A stretch of 57,660 nt of DNA from assembly GCF_000350225.1 (NCBI RefSeq), contig NW_005179254.1, forward strand, positions 13,531 through 71,190. Direction: 5' to 3'. Numbering within the stretch: the stretch's first letter is position 1; every line of letters begins with the position of its first letter. The DNA comes from Chondrus crispus. Its lineage: Eukaryota > Rhodophyta > Florideophyceae > Gigartinales > Gigartinaceae. Under the pieces are notes generated by a model, which searched no databases, was not told the origin of the DNA, and worked only from the letters and a program-made list of their open reading frames with translations. Below, one piece after another: positions 42,097 through 51,821 of the stretch. The position numbers were made by a program, and so were the translations under genes.

Positions 42097-42813
42097 CTAC
42101 CCATCTACACATCGCATATTCTCGGCCTCCTCATTCCCCACGGGCACATACCACGAATATCCTGGACAAGCGCGCTGCGAATGCAATCCTCTAAACATAA
42201 TCCTGGTAATCGGGTGTTGCACCTGCACGCCCGGCGGTGCCGGCACGCAATCGTCCTCAGCGACATACACAATATTATCCCCCGTACTCTTATCCCGCTC
42301 ATCAACAGCGGCATGATACCACGGCTGCAACTCTCCCCTCCTGCTGCCCCACGCCTGTCCTGCCGTGGCACGCGGGGCACGGCAGCGGTAGTCTGCGCCG
42401 AACAGGACCATGCGGTACGACAGCCTTCTGTGGACGACGACGAGGCCGAGCGGGTAGCGCGGCTTGCAGCGGTCTGCCACGGCGTGCATGTTGACGCGGT
42501 CGATCTCGTCGCGCAGGGCGGCCGCGCGCGCGAAGTCCTGCCGCGACAGCGCGGCCTCTAGGCGGCGGCGCAGCGCGAAGGTCGGGTGCGCCGCGTCCAG
42601 CTGCTCCGCCGCGTCGCGCAGCTGCGCGGCCTGCCGATAGTCCTCGTCCGCTACGGCGACGGCCAGCATGCGCGAGAGCAGCGTCGAGGTCTCCGTGCGC
42701 GACAGCGGCAGCGCCGCCCGTAGCGACTCGTCCGGAGGCGGCGAGAGCGAGCAGGTTGGAGGGGCGCGCCGCGTGCGGCGCGGCGGGACCGGCGGGACGA
42801 AGGTGGCGGTCAT
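42097..42813 (-). CDS. ClpF-like UVR plus YccV/HspQ-domain plastid protein (238 aa)
   Basis: A transit-like leader (MTATFVPPVPPRRTRRAPPTC) is followed by two UVR-type helical hairpins (EDYRQAAQLRDAAEQL and QDFARAAALRDEIDRV). A YccV/HspQ-like barrel comes next (YPLGLVVVHRRLSYRMVLFG, then QPWYHAAVDERD, NIVYVAEDDC, HPITRIMFRG). This order matches plant ClpF, an adaptor that delivers substrates to the plastid ClpC protease. The assignment to ClpF is inferred from domain order and the leader; the bacterial relatives HspQ and UvrB motif proteins are the alternatives. The start at 42813 is preferred over an in-frame ATG 21 codons earlier because it makes a better leader. Confidence 0.82.
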   Translation of the reverse strand: MTATFVPPVPPRRTRRAPPTCSLSPPPDESLRAALPLSRTETSTLLSRMLAVAVADEDYRQAAQLRDAAEQLDAAHPTFALRRRLEAALSRQDFARAAALRDEIDRVNMHAVADRCKPRYPLGLVVVHRRLSYRMVLFGADYRCRAPRATAGQAWGSRRGELQPWYHAAVDERDKSTGDNIVYVAEDDCVPAPPGVQVQHPITRIMFRGLHSQRACPGYSWYVPVGNEEAENMRCVDG

Positions 42814-43329
42814 GGTGGTGAGGTGCTGGTGGGTCGCAAGTTGCTGCGCGGTTCTAGTTGCGGGGCGGGGCTGCATGTTTGGGTGGAGTGGCGCTGATGA
42901 TGGTTCCTGGAGGCGGATTTCCGGGGCGGGTGCAGGGCGGTTTTGCAGTCATTAGGACATGTATCTGCGATGGCCAATGGGGGCGACGATGGGTTTCGGA
43001 AGATTGGAGTGATTGGCTGCGGTGCGCGATCTTTTGATATTATTGGATCTTTTTTGCACATCAGATTTCCGTGCGCAATCTCGCTGCGGTGCCTCTGTAA
43101 GATATTTTGTGTAAGAAGTGCTAGCTGTAAGGCCATCCCAACTCATGAACATCCCCAACTCTCATTCGTTCCGACATGTGTCCACCAAGCATCCGTGGAA
43201 TCATGAAACTCAACCGTTGCATTGCTCATCCGCAATGAAATGAAATTGAAACGGTTGAGTCCCGCCTCCGGTCCCGTCACACCTCCCCATCGCCATTACC
43301 CAACGCCATTCCCCACTCCCTCCCTCAAC
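42814..43329. other. Divergent promoter region
   Basis: This lies between the ClpF-like gene and the 129-residue orphan. No gene. It contains the Myb-type inverted repeat annotated separately. Confidence 0.5.
43208..43260. promoter_or_regulatory. Inverted pair of AACGGTTGA/TCAACCGTT elements
   Basis: ACTCAACCGTT (43208-43218) is the exact inverse of AACGGTTGAGT (43250-43260). A smaller inverted pair, CATTGC/GCAATG, lies inside. The core AACGG is that of plant mitosis-specific (MSA) and Myb-type sites. The pair ends about 70 bases before the ATG at 43330. Function is inference. Confidence 0.4.
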
Positions 43330-43719
43330 ATGTCGACGCCTCCCAAGAGCTCGATGTCGGGCGTGTGGGCGACGCTGAACGCGATGAAGGCGCGGCGGCA
43401 AGCGTCGGAGGACGCGACGAGCGTCGCCAAGCCGCGGTCGCTGGACGCGTCGCGCAAGGCGGCCTTCGCCGCCTTCGAGTCCGCCGTCCGCGACGAGGTC
43501 AGCCCAGCCGACCTGCAGCGCCGCCTGCAAAAGGACGACGCTGTGCGCGCAGTCGTCGACGCCCACAAACTCCGCGTCGGCAAGCACGGCACCGCCAGGG
43601 AGATCAAGGCCGTCTCAAAGGCCGTCGCCGACGCAGCCGGAGACCTCGCCGTCGTCGCCGAGAGGCTCTGCAGCGCAAACGAGACCGCTCATAGAATCGA
43701 TAAGGTCGGCGCCAGGTGA
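43330..43719 (+). CDS. Small helical protein of unknown function (129 aa)
   Basis: I do not recognise this protein. It is rich in Ala, Lys, Arg and Asp with no hydrophobic segment, and looks helical: SRKAAFAAFESAVRDEV, then LQRRLQKDDAVRAVVDAHKL, then a long helix EIKAVSKAVADAAGDLAVVAERL. The ATG at 43330 follows a C/T-rich stretch with CAACATG and starts MSTPPKSSMSGVWATLNAMK. High GC at third codon positions matches neighbouring genes, which supports it being real. The inverted Myb-like sites just upstream would suggest cell-cycle control if functional. Confidence 0.6.
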   Translation: MSTPPKSSMSGVWATLNAMKARRQASEDATSVAKPRSLDASRKAAFAAFESAVRDEVSPADLQRRLQKDDAVRAVVDAHKLRVGKHGTAREIKAVSKAVADAAGDLAVVAERLCSANETAHRIDKVGAR

Positions 43720-43918
43720 GGATGTAGCCGGTGTAAAGGGACGCGCTATTTTCAGAGAAGCGGTTGTTGTTTGTTTATTATTTGTGCACTGCGGTGCGTG
43801 TCCAGGTTCCGAACTCAGGCTCAGCGCTGATGATGTTACAAGTTGTCATCGTGCGGGCCATCTACAGAGTGGCCGCGACGGCAGACGGAGCGACAATAGC
43901 AACCCGGCAGCCTTCCTG

Positions 43919-44661
43919 CTATCTGTTCAACCAAGGCCTAGGGATATTCTTATTATCCACCAACCTCCTTCTCGCCGCCCTCTTCGCATACTCCATGCCT
44001 GCCTTCTTCTCCTCCTCCCTCGCCTTCTCGCCCGCCCTCGCCTTCTCCCTAACCTTTGCCAGTCTCCTTGTATCCTCCTCCTCACCGCCCTCCTCCATGC
44101 CCCTGGGCATCGACACCGCGACCATGCGTCGCATGCGCGCGTGTATGGACGTCATCTCCGCGCGCAGGCGCTTGGCCTCGCCCTCCTTCGCCTTTGCGAA
44201 CGCGGCCAGCGACGCGACCTTGCGCCGCAGCATCTGCGTCTCGCGCGGCTCCGAGCCCAGCGCCGCCTCCAGCTCCTCCGCGCGGCGCGCCACGACCGAC
44301 GACGACGACGACGACGACACCGAGCTGCTGCTGCCCTCGCTGCCGTCGCGCCCCTCCATAACGGGCGGCATGTGCGCGAGCGCGCGCGCCTCCCTCGCGT
44401 TCTCCGCCTCGCGCAGGCGGTCGGCCAGGGCGTCACGCTCCGCCCGCATATCGGCGACACTGGCGGCCAGGCGGGCCCTCTGCTGCCCGAACGCGCTCGT
44501 GGCCTCGACGTACGTCTCGCGCGCGTCGCTGAGCTCGGCCTCGACGGCGGCGAAGCGGGCGGTCCTCTCCTCCAGGTCGGCGCGCACGCGCTCCCTCTCG
44601 CGCGCCATGGCGCTGCGCGCCGCGGCCAGCTCCGCCTCCGCCGCGGGGACCCGCGCCGCCT
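43919..44661 (-). CDS. Coiled-coil protein, C-terminal part (5' end in assembly gap)
   Basis: The visible 247 residues are strongly helical and charged: AEAELAAARSAMARERERVRA, ARFAAVEAELSDARETYVEA, LRRKVASLAAFAKAKEGEAKRLRAEM, with a poly-Ser stretch in between and a basic end (KRAARRRLVDNKNIPRPWLNR). This is a coiled coil of unknown role. The frame enters the run of N at 44662, so the start is not visible. The frame is also open on the far side of the gap (44978-45388, minus), but that part is weakly protein-like and overlaps the promoter of the flavoprotein gene, so I do not join them. Confidence 0.65.
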
Positions 44662-44977
44662 NNNNNNNNNNNNNNNNNNNNNNNNNNNNNNNNNNNNNNN
44701 NNNNNNNNNNNNNNNNNNNNNNNNNNNNNNNNNNNNNNNNNNNNNNNNNNNNNNNNNNNNNNNNNNNNNNNNNNNNNNNNNNNNNNNNNNNNNNNNNNNN
44801 NNNNNNNNNNNNNNNNNNNNNNNNNNNNNNNNNNNNNNNNNNNNNNNNNNNNNNNNNNNNNNNNNNNNNNNNNNNNNNNNNNNNNNNNNNNNNNNNNNNN
44901 NNNNNNNNNNNNNNNNNNNNNNNNNNNNNNNNNNNNNNNNNNNNNNNNNNNNNNNNNNNNNNNNNNNNNNNNNNNNN
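44662..44977. other. Assembly gap, 316 N
   Basis: An unresolved run of N. It hides the start of the coiled-coil gene on the minus strand. Confidence 1.
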
Positions 44978-45400
44978 TGGTGGGTATTTTGGCATTGGGG
45001 GGATCGTGCGGAGAGCGGAGGGGGGCGAGGGCAGATGCGATTGAGGTGCGCGATGATGCAGCGGGGCGATGCGATTGGCGGGAGTGCGGAGGGCCGGTTT
45101 TGAATTTAAATTGGGCCGGGCCGCGATGACGCGCCAGCCGCTGTAACGATCGGGACGCACGAGCACGGCGCTGACGCTTGGCGCCGCCTTCCGCTTCGGA
45201 AACAACAAATCACTCCCGACCCCGATCCGCCCCGACACCTGGCCACGTGGCATCGCCCCCACGCCCCCGGAGATCCCGCCAGCCGCCATCCCCATCACCT
45301 TGCCCCCCATCACCTCCACCCGCGTCATCGCCCCACCCTCTTCATCCGACCGCTGCCCCCAACTGCCCCCGTCATCCGCCTGCGTCACCCCCCCCGCGTC

Positions 45401-46813
45401 ATGCCCATGCCGTGCCCCCTCTTCCTTCCCCCGCCCCTATTCCGCCCCCCCACCCGCCGCCCCCACCCCTCTTGCCTGCCCCGCCCCTCCCTCTCCCTCG
45501 TGCCGCCCGCCGGCCCGCCCGTCGTCGTAATCGGCGGCGGCGCGGCCGGTTTCTTCGCCGCCATCACGCTGGCCCGCCTCGCCCCGACCCCGGTAACAAT
45601 CCTCGAGGCCTCGTCCACCCCCCTCGACAAGGTCCGCGTGAGCGGCGGCGGCCGCTGCAACGTCACCACCTCCCTCGACTGGTACTCGCCCTCCCTCTTC
45701 GCCGCGCACTACCCGCGCGGCACCTGCCTGCTCCCGTCCCTACTGTCCCGCTTCGCCGCGTCGGACGTCGTCGCCTTCTTCGAGGCGGAGGGCGTCCCTT
45801 TAAAAGTCGAGCCGTCGGGCAAGGTCTTCCCCGTCTCGGACACCTCCTCCTCCGTCGTCGACGCCCTGCTGCGCGCCGCGCGCCGCGCCCGCGTCCGTCT
45901 CCGCACGCGCGCCCGCGTCGTCGGCCTCGCGCGCGACGGCCCCCTCTTCTCCGTCATCCTGCGCGACGGCCCCGCGCTGCCGGCCCGCTACGTCCTCGTG
46001 GCCACGGGCTCCGCCTCGCGCCCGCACGCGTGGGCCGCCAACCTCGGCCACCGCGTCGTGCCGCCCGTGCCCAGCCTGTTCACCTTCCGCGTCCCCGACC
46101 CCGCGCTGCACGCCCTGGCCGGCGTGTCCGTGCCCGACGTCCGCGTCAGCCTGCGCCTCCCGCCGCCGCGCCCCGCGTCGCCCCGCGCCAACACCCACGC
46201 GAAGCGCGGCCCGCTGCTCGTCACCCACTGGGGCCTCTCCGGGCCCGCCGTACTCTCGCTCTCCGCCTTTGCCGCAAGGGACATGCACGCCTGCCGCTAC
46301 CGCTGCACCTGCGTCGTCGACTGGGGCCCTCAGCTTTCGCGCCACGAGCTTGTCGCGGCCCTGCGCGCCGCGCGCACCGCGAGCAGGCAGAAGAATGTCG
46401 CCAACGCCCACCCCCTGCCGCGCGGCTTCCCGCTCAGGCTGTGGCGGTACCTCGTCGCTAGGGCGGGGGTGGGCCCTGCGCAGAAGTGGGCCGCCATGAG
46501 TAAGGAGAGTGTCGAGAGGCTGGCGGATGCTGTACATGCGTGCGTGTTCCAGGTCGAGGGGAAGGGACAGTTTAAGGAAGAGTTTGTTACGGCTGGCGGA
46601 GTAGCGTTGCAGGACGTACATGCGAAGACGTTTGAGAGCAGGAAGGTCGATGGACTGTATTTCGCGGGGGAAACGTTGGATGTCGATGGAGAGACCGGCG
46701 GGTATAACTTGGAGTTTGCGTGGTCGAGTGGATACGTCGCGGGCACTGCTATTGCGGAGCGTGTTTTGGAAAGCCAAAAGCTTGATGCTGCTGTTGAGAT
46801 GCCCGTCGATTGA
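45401..46813 (+). CDS. YhiN/HI0933-family FAD-dependent oxidoreductase (470 aa)
   Basis: A flavoprotein with the dinucleotide-binding motif VVVIGGGAAGFFAAITLA (about 41-58), then the family signature LDKVRVSGGGRCNVT. Near the end come GQFKEEFVTAGGV, KVDGLYFAGETLDVDGETGGYNLEFAWSSGY and VAGTAIAE, all hallmarks of the HI0933/YhiN family. The reaction in eukaryotes is not established to my knowledge. The first about 35 residues are rich in Pro and Arg with no acidic residue, so organellar (plastid or mitochondrial) targeting is likely. ATG 45401 is the first in frame; codon use is extremely GC-rich in the first 1 kb and then drops towards the 3' end. Confidence 0.9.
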   Translation: MPMPCPLFLPPPLFRPPTRRPHPSCLPRPSLSLVPPAGPPVVVIGGGAAGFFAAITLARLAPTPVTILEASSTPLDKVRVSGGGRCNVTTSLDWYSPSLFAAHYPRGTCLLPSLLSRFAASDVVAFFEAEGVPLKVEPSGKVFPVSDTSSSVVDALLRAARRARVRLRTRARVVGLARDGPLFSVILRDGPALPARYVLVATGSASRPHAWAANLGHRVVPPVPSLFTFRVPDPALHALAGVSVPDVRVSLRLPPPRPASPRANTHAKRGPLLVTHWGLSGPAVLSLSAFAARDMHACRYRCTCVVDWGPQLSRHELVAALRAARTASRQKNVANAHPLPRGFPLRLWRYLVARAGVGPAQKWAAMSKESVERLADAVHACVFQVEGKGQFKEEFVTAGGVALQDVHAKTFESRKVDGLYFAGETLDVDGETGGYNLEFAWSSGYVAGTAIAERVLESQKLDAAVEMPVD

Positions 46814-47011
46814 CGTCGGCAAACCCACCGCGCCCCACCTCCTTTGATTTTCCGAAGATCTGACCTCGGAGAGCACCCCGTGTGTTGTGGGACCCGCGAG
46901 CTCTAACAATACCATAGATTGCAATGAGGAAATGCAATCTCGCCGCTACCAAGGCACGCCCCTTCCCCCCAGAGACGCTCGCCACAGGCGTTGCGCTTCT
47001 GTTAGACGTGT

Positions 47012-48038
47012 TCAACCTTTCAAGCCTTCAAAGCTCGTGAAAACATCATCCCCTTTGAGGAAGTCAGGCAAAAAGTCTTGGTGTCTCTTGTGCAAAATGC
47101 GGAAGTAGACTGTCTTCCGAGTCTCTTCGACCATGTTGATACCCCCAGCATGGCCTAGACGCTGATGTGCGAGCACGGCATCGCCAACACGCATCAACAC
47201 TCGCTTGGGCTGCCCAAGCTTAGGCCGGTCAGACCCGAATCGACTGTGCCCATTTTGAATTGTCAAACCCTGTGATTGCAAGCAGCAAGAAGGTGATTTT
47301 GAGTTGGACACGACCTTGTCAGTTACAGCTTTTGGAAAAATGGACACGCCTTGAATTCATTTCGCGAAATCTGATGTATTCAACACATGCGACCCACCTT
47401 GTCCAATCTCTCACATATGATCGGGTGTATAACAGTGTGAGATCCTACAGTGTATCAGGAAAGACATGCCAGTGATAGACAATGTCAGAGGCAAATGACC
47501 AGCGAAACGGCGGCAGAAGTTAAAAAAAAAGATGTCGCCTACCTGGCCAAACATGCAACTGCCCCCTATTCTCATCGATTTCTTGCCCAGGGGACAGAGG
47601 TACTCCCACGAGCGTTGTGAAACATGATGAACTCTTGACGTATTTGCCTCCTGGTCCATCGTCAATGTGCCAGGAAGTCGAGCCCATCAGTTGAGCTTTT
47701 TGAAACCCCTTGGCAATCATTCTATCATTGCGAGGGCGGAATGCGATTTGGCCTGCATTGCCAAGTATAGCAACGTTTCCTGTACCATAAAGGTGCTCAA
47801 GGGCAGGTAAGATCCCCGTTTTCAAAACGAGATCTGTCAACACAGAGGAATTTTGCTCCTTGTCCCAAAAAGCCGGCAGCTTATCATCTTTGTTTTCTCT
47901 CACTGAATACCTATTCGTTGCAAACGCTTCGTCCACGTACGATAAAGCATCGCGGGCTTTTTGCACAGGAACGACATTTTGCAAGATGACATATCCGTCA
48001 CGTACGAAATCGTCCCTATCCTTCCTTGTGAAACTCAT
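47012..48038 (-). CDS. PhyH-like dioxygenase, single domain, copy B (266 aa, 3 exons)
   Basis: Exons on the minus strand are 48038-47543, 47444-47398 (47 nt, GSHTVIHPIICERLDK) and 47269-47012. The splice sites are GTAGGC after WPG (phase 1) with CTGTAG before the mini-exon, and GTGGGT with CACAG (phase 0). The protein keeps iron ligands H124, D126 (WHIDDGPG) and H221 (AHQRLGHAGGINM). I start at ATG 48038 (MSFTRKDRDDFVRDGYVIL): it has A at -3 and aligns with copies A and D. An ATG 29 codons upstream would add a hydrophobic leader (PLLAFAVLGVWLSYCI), so a membrane-anchored isoform is conceivable. It is closest in exon 3 to copy A (shared GQPKRV, QRLGH). Confidence 0.85.
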
Positions 48039-48479
48039 TTTTCGGTGATTCGACAGCTGTACCCTGATACAGTAAGACAACCATACACCAAGGACTGCAA
48101 ATGCCAATAACGGAGCGAAGGGCATGCAAGCTCAAAGATAGATTTTCGCTGTGACCGCAACCACGTTTACACAGCAAAGCAGAGTAACAGTTTAAATTCC
48201 CTTGAGATTTCCAAGAGACAATCCCTCCGGCCTTGGAGCTGAATTTGCGACACGAAAAGTGGTCGAAAAGCCCTATCATACAGTAGTACTCTCATTGCCT
48301 GTGTACCCTGTACTGTACCCAAGGGTACTGCATGTGCAATTTGAGGCAGGTGCGGTGCAGCTATCGGGGATCGAGCAGCCCTGGCGACCTTGGCAACAGA
48401 GCCGAACGAAAGTTGTATTCTTTCAGAAACAGAATTCCTGAACCCAAACTGAATGTTTACAGAAGTATTAGTTGCAGAA

Positions 48480-51400
48480 TTAACCCCCAAACTCATCAGC
48501 TACTATGTCCTGAAGCGGTTCAAAGCCAGTGAACGGCAATTTTGATTCCAGGAATTCGTCCTGCATCTCGTCGTAGTCAGTGTGAGCAATTTTGAAATAA
48601 ACCGATTTCCTCACTTTCTTCAACAGGTTAATTCCCTGTGTGCTGGCTAGCCGTTGATGTGCTATAAACGCATCCCCTGGTTTAAGTAGAATACGTTTGG
48701 GAGAGCCGACATCAATTTTTTTAGCCCGCAAGGCTTTCAAAAGATGGTCAGGGGGCGGATCCTGTTTCGAGCCCATGGCATTGCGTACAAAATCATTGCA
48801 CACGTTAGATATATTTGTGCTCTACAGAGGGCAACTCCCAAACCTCTGAAAGGGTGGGAGGGTTGTAAAAAAACCCCTCGCGGTGAATGCACGGCATATG
48901 AAGAAACTTACCTCTCGAACCAGCTGGGACAAAACGGGATGAATAATAACATGGGAACCTGCCGACAAAGTCAGTCCAGAGCGCAGACATGGTTAGATGT
49001 CGCCCTTTCAAGATGATGGTATTTCGTTTCAATCCCCAAACCTCAAAACGCATGGAACTTACCCGGCCACACGGTGAACTGCCCGCGATTCTCATCCACA
49101 TCTTGGCCGTCAGACAGCGCAACGCCAACCATAAAGTTGCAATCTCCTCCGCTGCCCTTGTAGAAGCCTTGTCCAGACTGCATTTGCCATTTCCGGCTCG
49201 GAAAAGGCTCTGTTAAACCCATCCCTTCCTCTGCAGCAAGCTCACTTTGCGCATTGAACGATACATCAGGCATGTTTTCACGGAGGGTAACGTGCCCTTC
49301 CCCAATTAGTTGTTCAGATGCATCGACGAGACCACTCTTAAAGAATAGGTCCCTCACCTTCTGATTCCTTCTGATAGGCTTCTGGAATAAAGGCAAAGGG
49401 TAGTTCGAACCAAATCGCTTCTTCCCGTTGCTGGCGTACTTCTCGTTCTTAAACGCATTATCAACGACAGCGAGTGCTTGTCCCACCATTTCTGCAGACA
49501 CTGCTCCAGGTAAAACAACGTAGCCATCTTTCACAAACGACCTCTTCTGAGCGGGCGTTAGCTTCAGAGTTCCGCAACCTTCTCCTGTGGAACTGGCAGC
49601 AAGCTTATGTTTGCCCTTTTTAGCCCCTCCCTCCCGGTCCCACTCAGTCGCACCCTTTGGCAAAAAGTCTTGAAGACCCGCGAACCCAACCCAGGGAGTT
49701 GGTGACTTCACAAAGTCGTCCAACAGGTCATCCCAGTCGCGATGCATGATTCGAAAATATATATTACATCTGACGTCGTCGACCAAGTTAATCCCGGCGC
49801 AATGAGACAGCCTCTGGTGAGCTATCATAGCATCTCCAGGGCGCAAGAGGGCTCTCTTCGGATACCCAACATCGAGCCGCTTTGCTCTGAAAGTGCGCAC
49901 GATGTCATCCGGAGGAGTCTGCGTTCATTGCCAAGAAAATTGTACATCATACACGCGAGTCAGGTACAATTCTTGCCATCAACCGACCATTTCTACGTGC
50001 GGGAAGAAGATGTTACGTACCGTTGCTACGATTTTCCCCATCGCAGGGTGAGTAATCAAGTGAGACCCTAACAAAGGACGGCATGAAAAGAAAACAAGGG
50101 TCAGAAACACTAGCACTTTGCGTTCAGGCACGTGCCGTGATTTGTAAACCTAGGTTCTTTGGTGAACATACCTGGCCAAACGGTGAACTGTCCACGACTT
50201 TCATCAACATCTTGACCTTCAGTCAGGCACACACCTACTAGAAACGAAAAGTCCGATCCTAGGGCAGCGTATCTTCCGTTGCCAGCGTCTATATGCCAGT
50301 TGTTCTTCGGGTGTGGTTTCGTTTTATCTTTCCCTTGCTCTTGGTAAAGTTCACAAGTGGGGTTATAAGCGACCTGACCAATTTTGGCTCGCAATATGGG
50401 GTTTCCTTTCCCTTGTAGCTCTTCTGCTACCCCGACCAGTCCAGACTTGTAAAACAAGTCTACTATTTGAGGTGCCCGCTGTATCGGTTTATAAAAAGCG
50501 GGAGAAGGACGCTTAGCACCAGGCCTTGTAGCGCCATTAAGATTGTATTTGCCATCTTCATAGGACTGATTGACAAAGTCGAGGGCCGTCTTCACCAGCT
50601 CCTGCGAAACAGCCTCTGGCAGCATGACGAAACCATCCTTGATGAAAGTTTCCTTCTGTTCTCGTGTCAGTCGAAGATCGCCTCCAGAAAAAAATTCTCG
50701 AGAAGAGACAGCTGGAGATGCTTTTTCGGTCTTCTTTGATGATTTTCGCTTCCCTGCAAAGTCTGCTGCTCCTTCTTCTATAAATTCGGCGAGACCTTCG
50801 AATCCAACCCATGGAGTTGGAGAACGGATTTGCTCGTCGACGATATCATCGATCAGGGCATGAGCAACGCGGAAGAAAACGTTCTTTCTGGTTGTTTCGC
50901 TCAGATTTAAGGTGAGGTTATGTGCAAGTCGCTGATGTGCTATCAACACATCACCGCGCCGCATGAGGGCTCGAATCGGAGTTCCACAATCCGGTTTCTC
51001 TTTCAAAAACTCACGAAGTGCGTTTCCATCAGCATGCTACATCAGTTGCATGGCATTTGACAAAAGCGAGTATAAACAGTACAAAAAAAATTGGTGAGCA
51101 GGGTCAGGGAATGATTGAGAAGATAGCAGGCAACTGATATGTGGAGAGAAAGGGGAAACGCACCGTCTCAGCAGCTGTTGCAATTCCGCGGTGCGTAATA
51201 AGATGGGATCCTATGTTGAAAGTTTGAGAAGGAAATAGGTCAGACACTTGATTGAAAAGAAACAGATGGACAAAACGGGCGGACTGCGTTATGCAAGCGA
51301 AACTTACCCGGCCATAGCATCATCTGGCCTCTATTCTCGTCTACATCCTGCCCCTCCGACAGAGCAACGGTGACCAAAAGCGAAAAGGCTGAGCCCTTTT

Positions 51401-51821
51401 TGCGGTATTTTCCGTCCCCAGCATCGACATGCCACCGACGCTTCGGGAAGCGGTCATCGACGGGCCTGGCGCGTTGCATGTGCGTGTGACAGGGCGGGAT
51501 GGAGATAATGTGGCCCTCATTGCCCGTGACGTCGGCGAGGTCGGTGCCGAAGAGATCGGCGACGACGTTTTGCAAGGCCGTGCGGAAGATGAGCTCGACG
51601 ACTTGCGGGGCTTTCCTGATGGCGGTGTCAAAGTCGGGAACCGGGATGTCCTCGCCGAGGATCTTGCGAGTGGTTTTCTGGTACTTGCCGTCGCTTGCAG
51701 CGTGGTCGATGAAGCTCGTGGCGGCTTCAAGCTTGTCGGAGGGGATGAAATCGCGCAGGATCACGTACCCGTCGGACACGAAGGAGCGCTTTTGCTGGTC
51801 GGAGAGTGCGAGGGTGTCCAT
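48480..51821 (-). CDS. Triple-domain PhyH-like dioxygenase, copy C (885 aa, 7 exons)
   Basis: Exons are 51821-51308, 51210-51164, 51036-50172, 50067-50021, 49918-49063, 48958-48912 and 48761-48480. All phases agree and the three mini-exons are 47 nt each (GSHLITHRGIATAAET, GSHLITHPAMGKIVAT, GSHVIIHPVLSQLVRE). Each long internal exon holds the C-terminal half of one PhyH domain, a Lys/Ser/Gly linker of about 30 residues, and the N-terminal half of the next. Domains 1 and 2 have complete iron sites (H131, D133, H226 and H435, D437, H530). Domain 3 reads QMQ (736-738) in place of HxD and Ser832 in place of the distal His, so it should not bind iron. It probably arose by tandem duplication with loss of stop codons: the end of domain 2 (GATEW) aligns with the end of copy D (GATEYEI). 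Confidence 0.85.

Noticed and set aside
45800..46924. 374-codon minus-strand frame opposite the flavoprotein
   Set aside because: It is an antisense shadow in very GC-rich DNA without recognisable motifs.
48039..48125. Hydrophobic N-terminal leader on PhyH copy B
   Set aside because: The upstream ATG has T at -3 and the extra 29 residues have no counterpart in copies A, C or D; kept only as a possible isoform.
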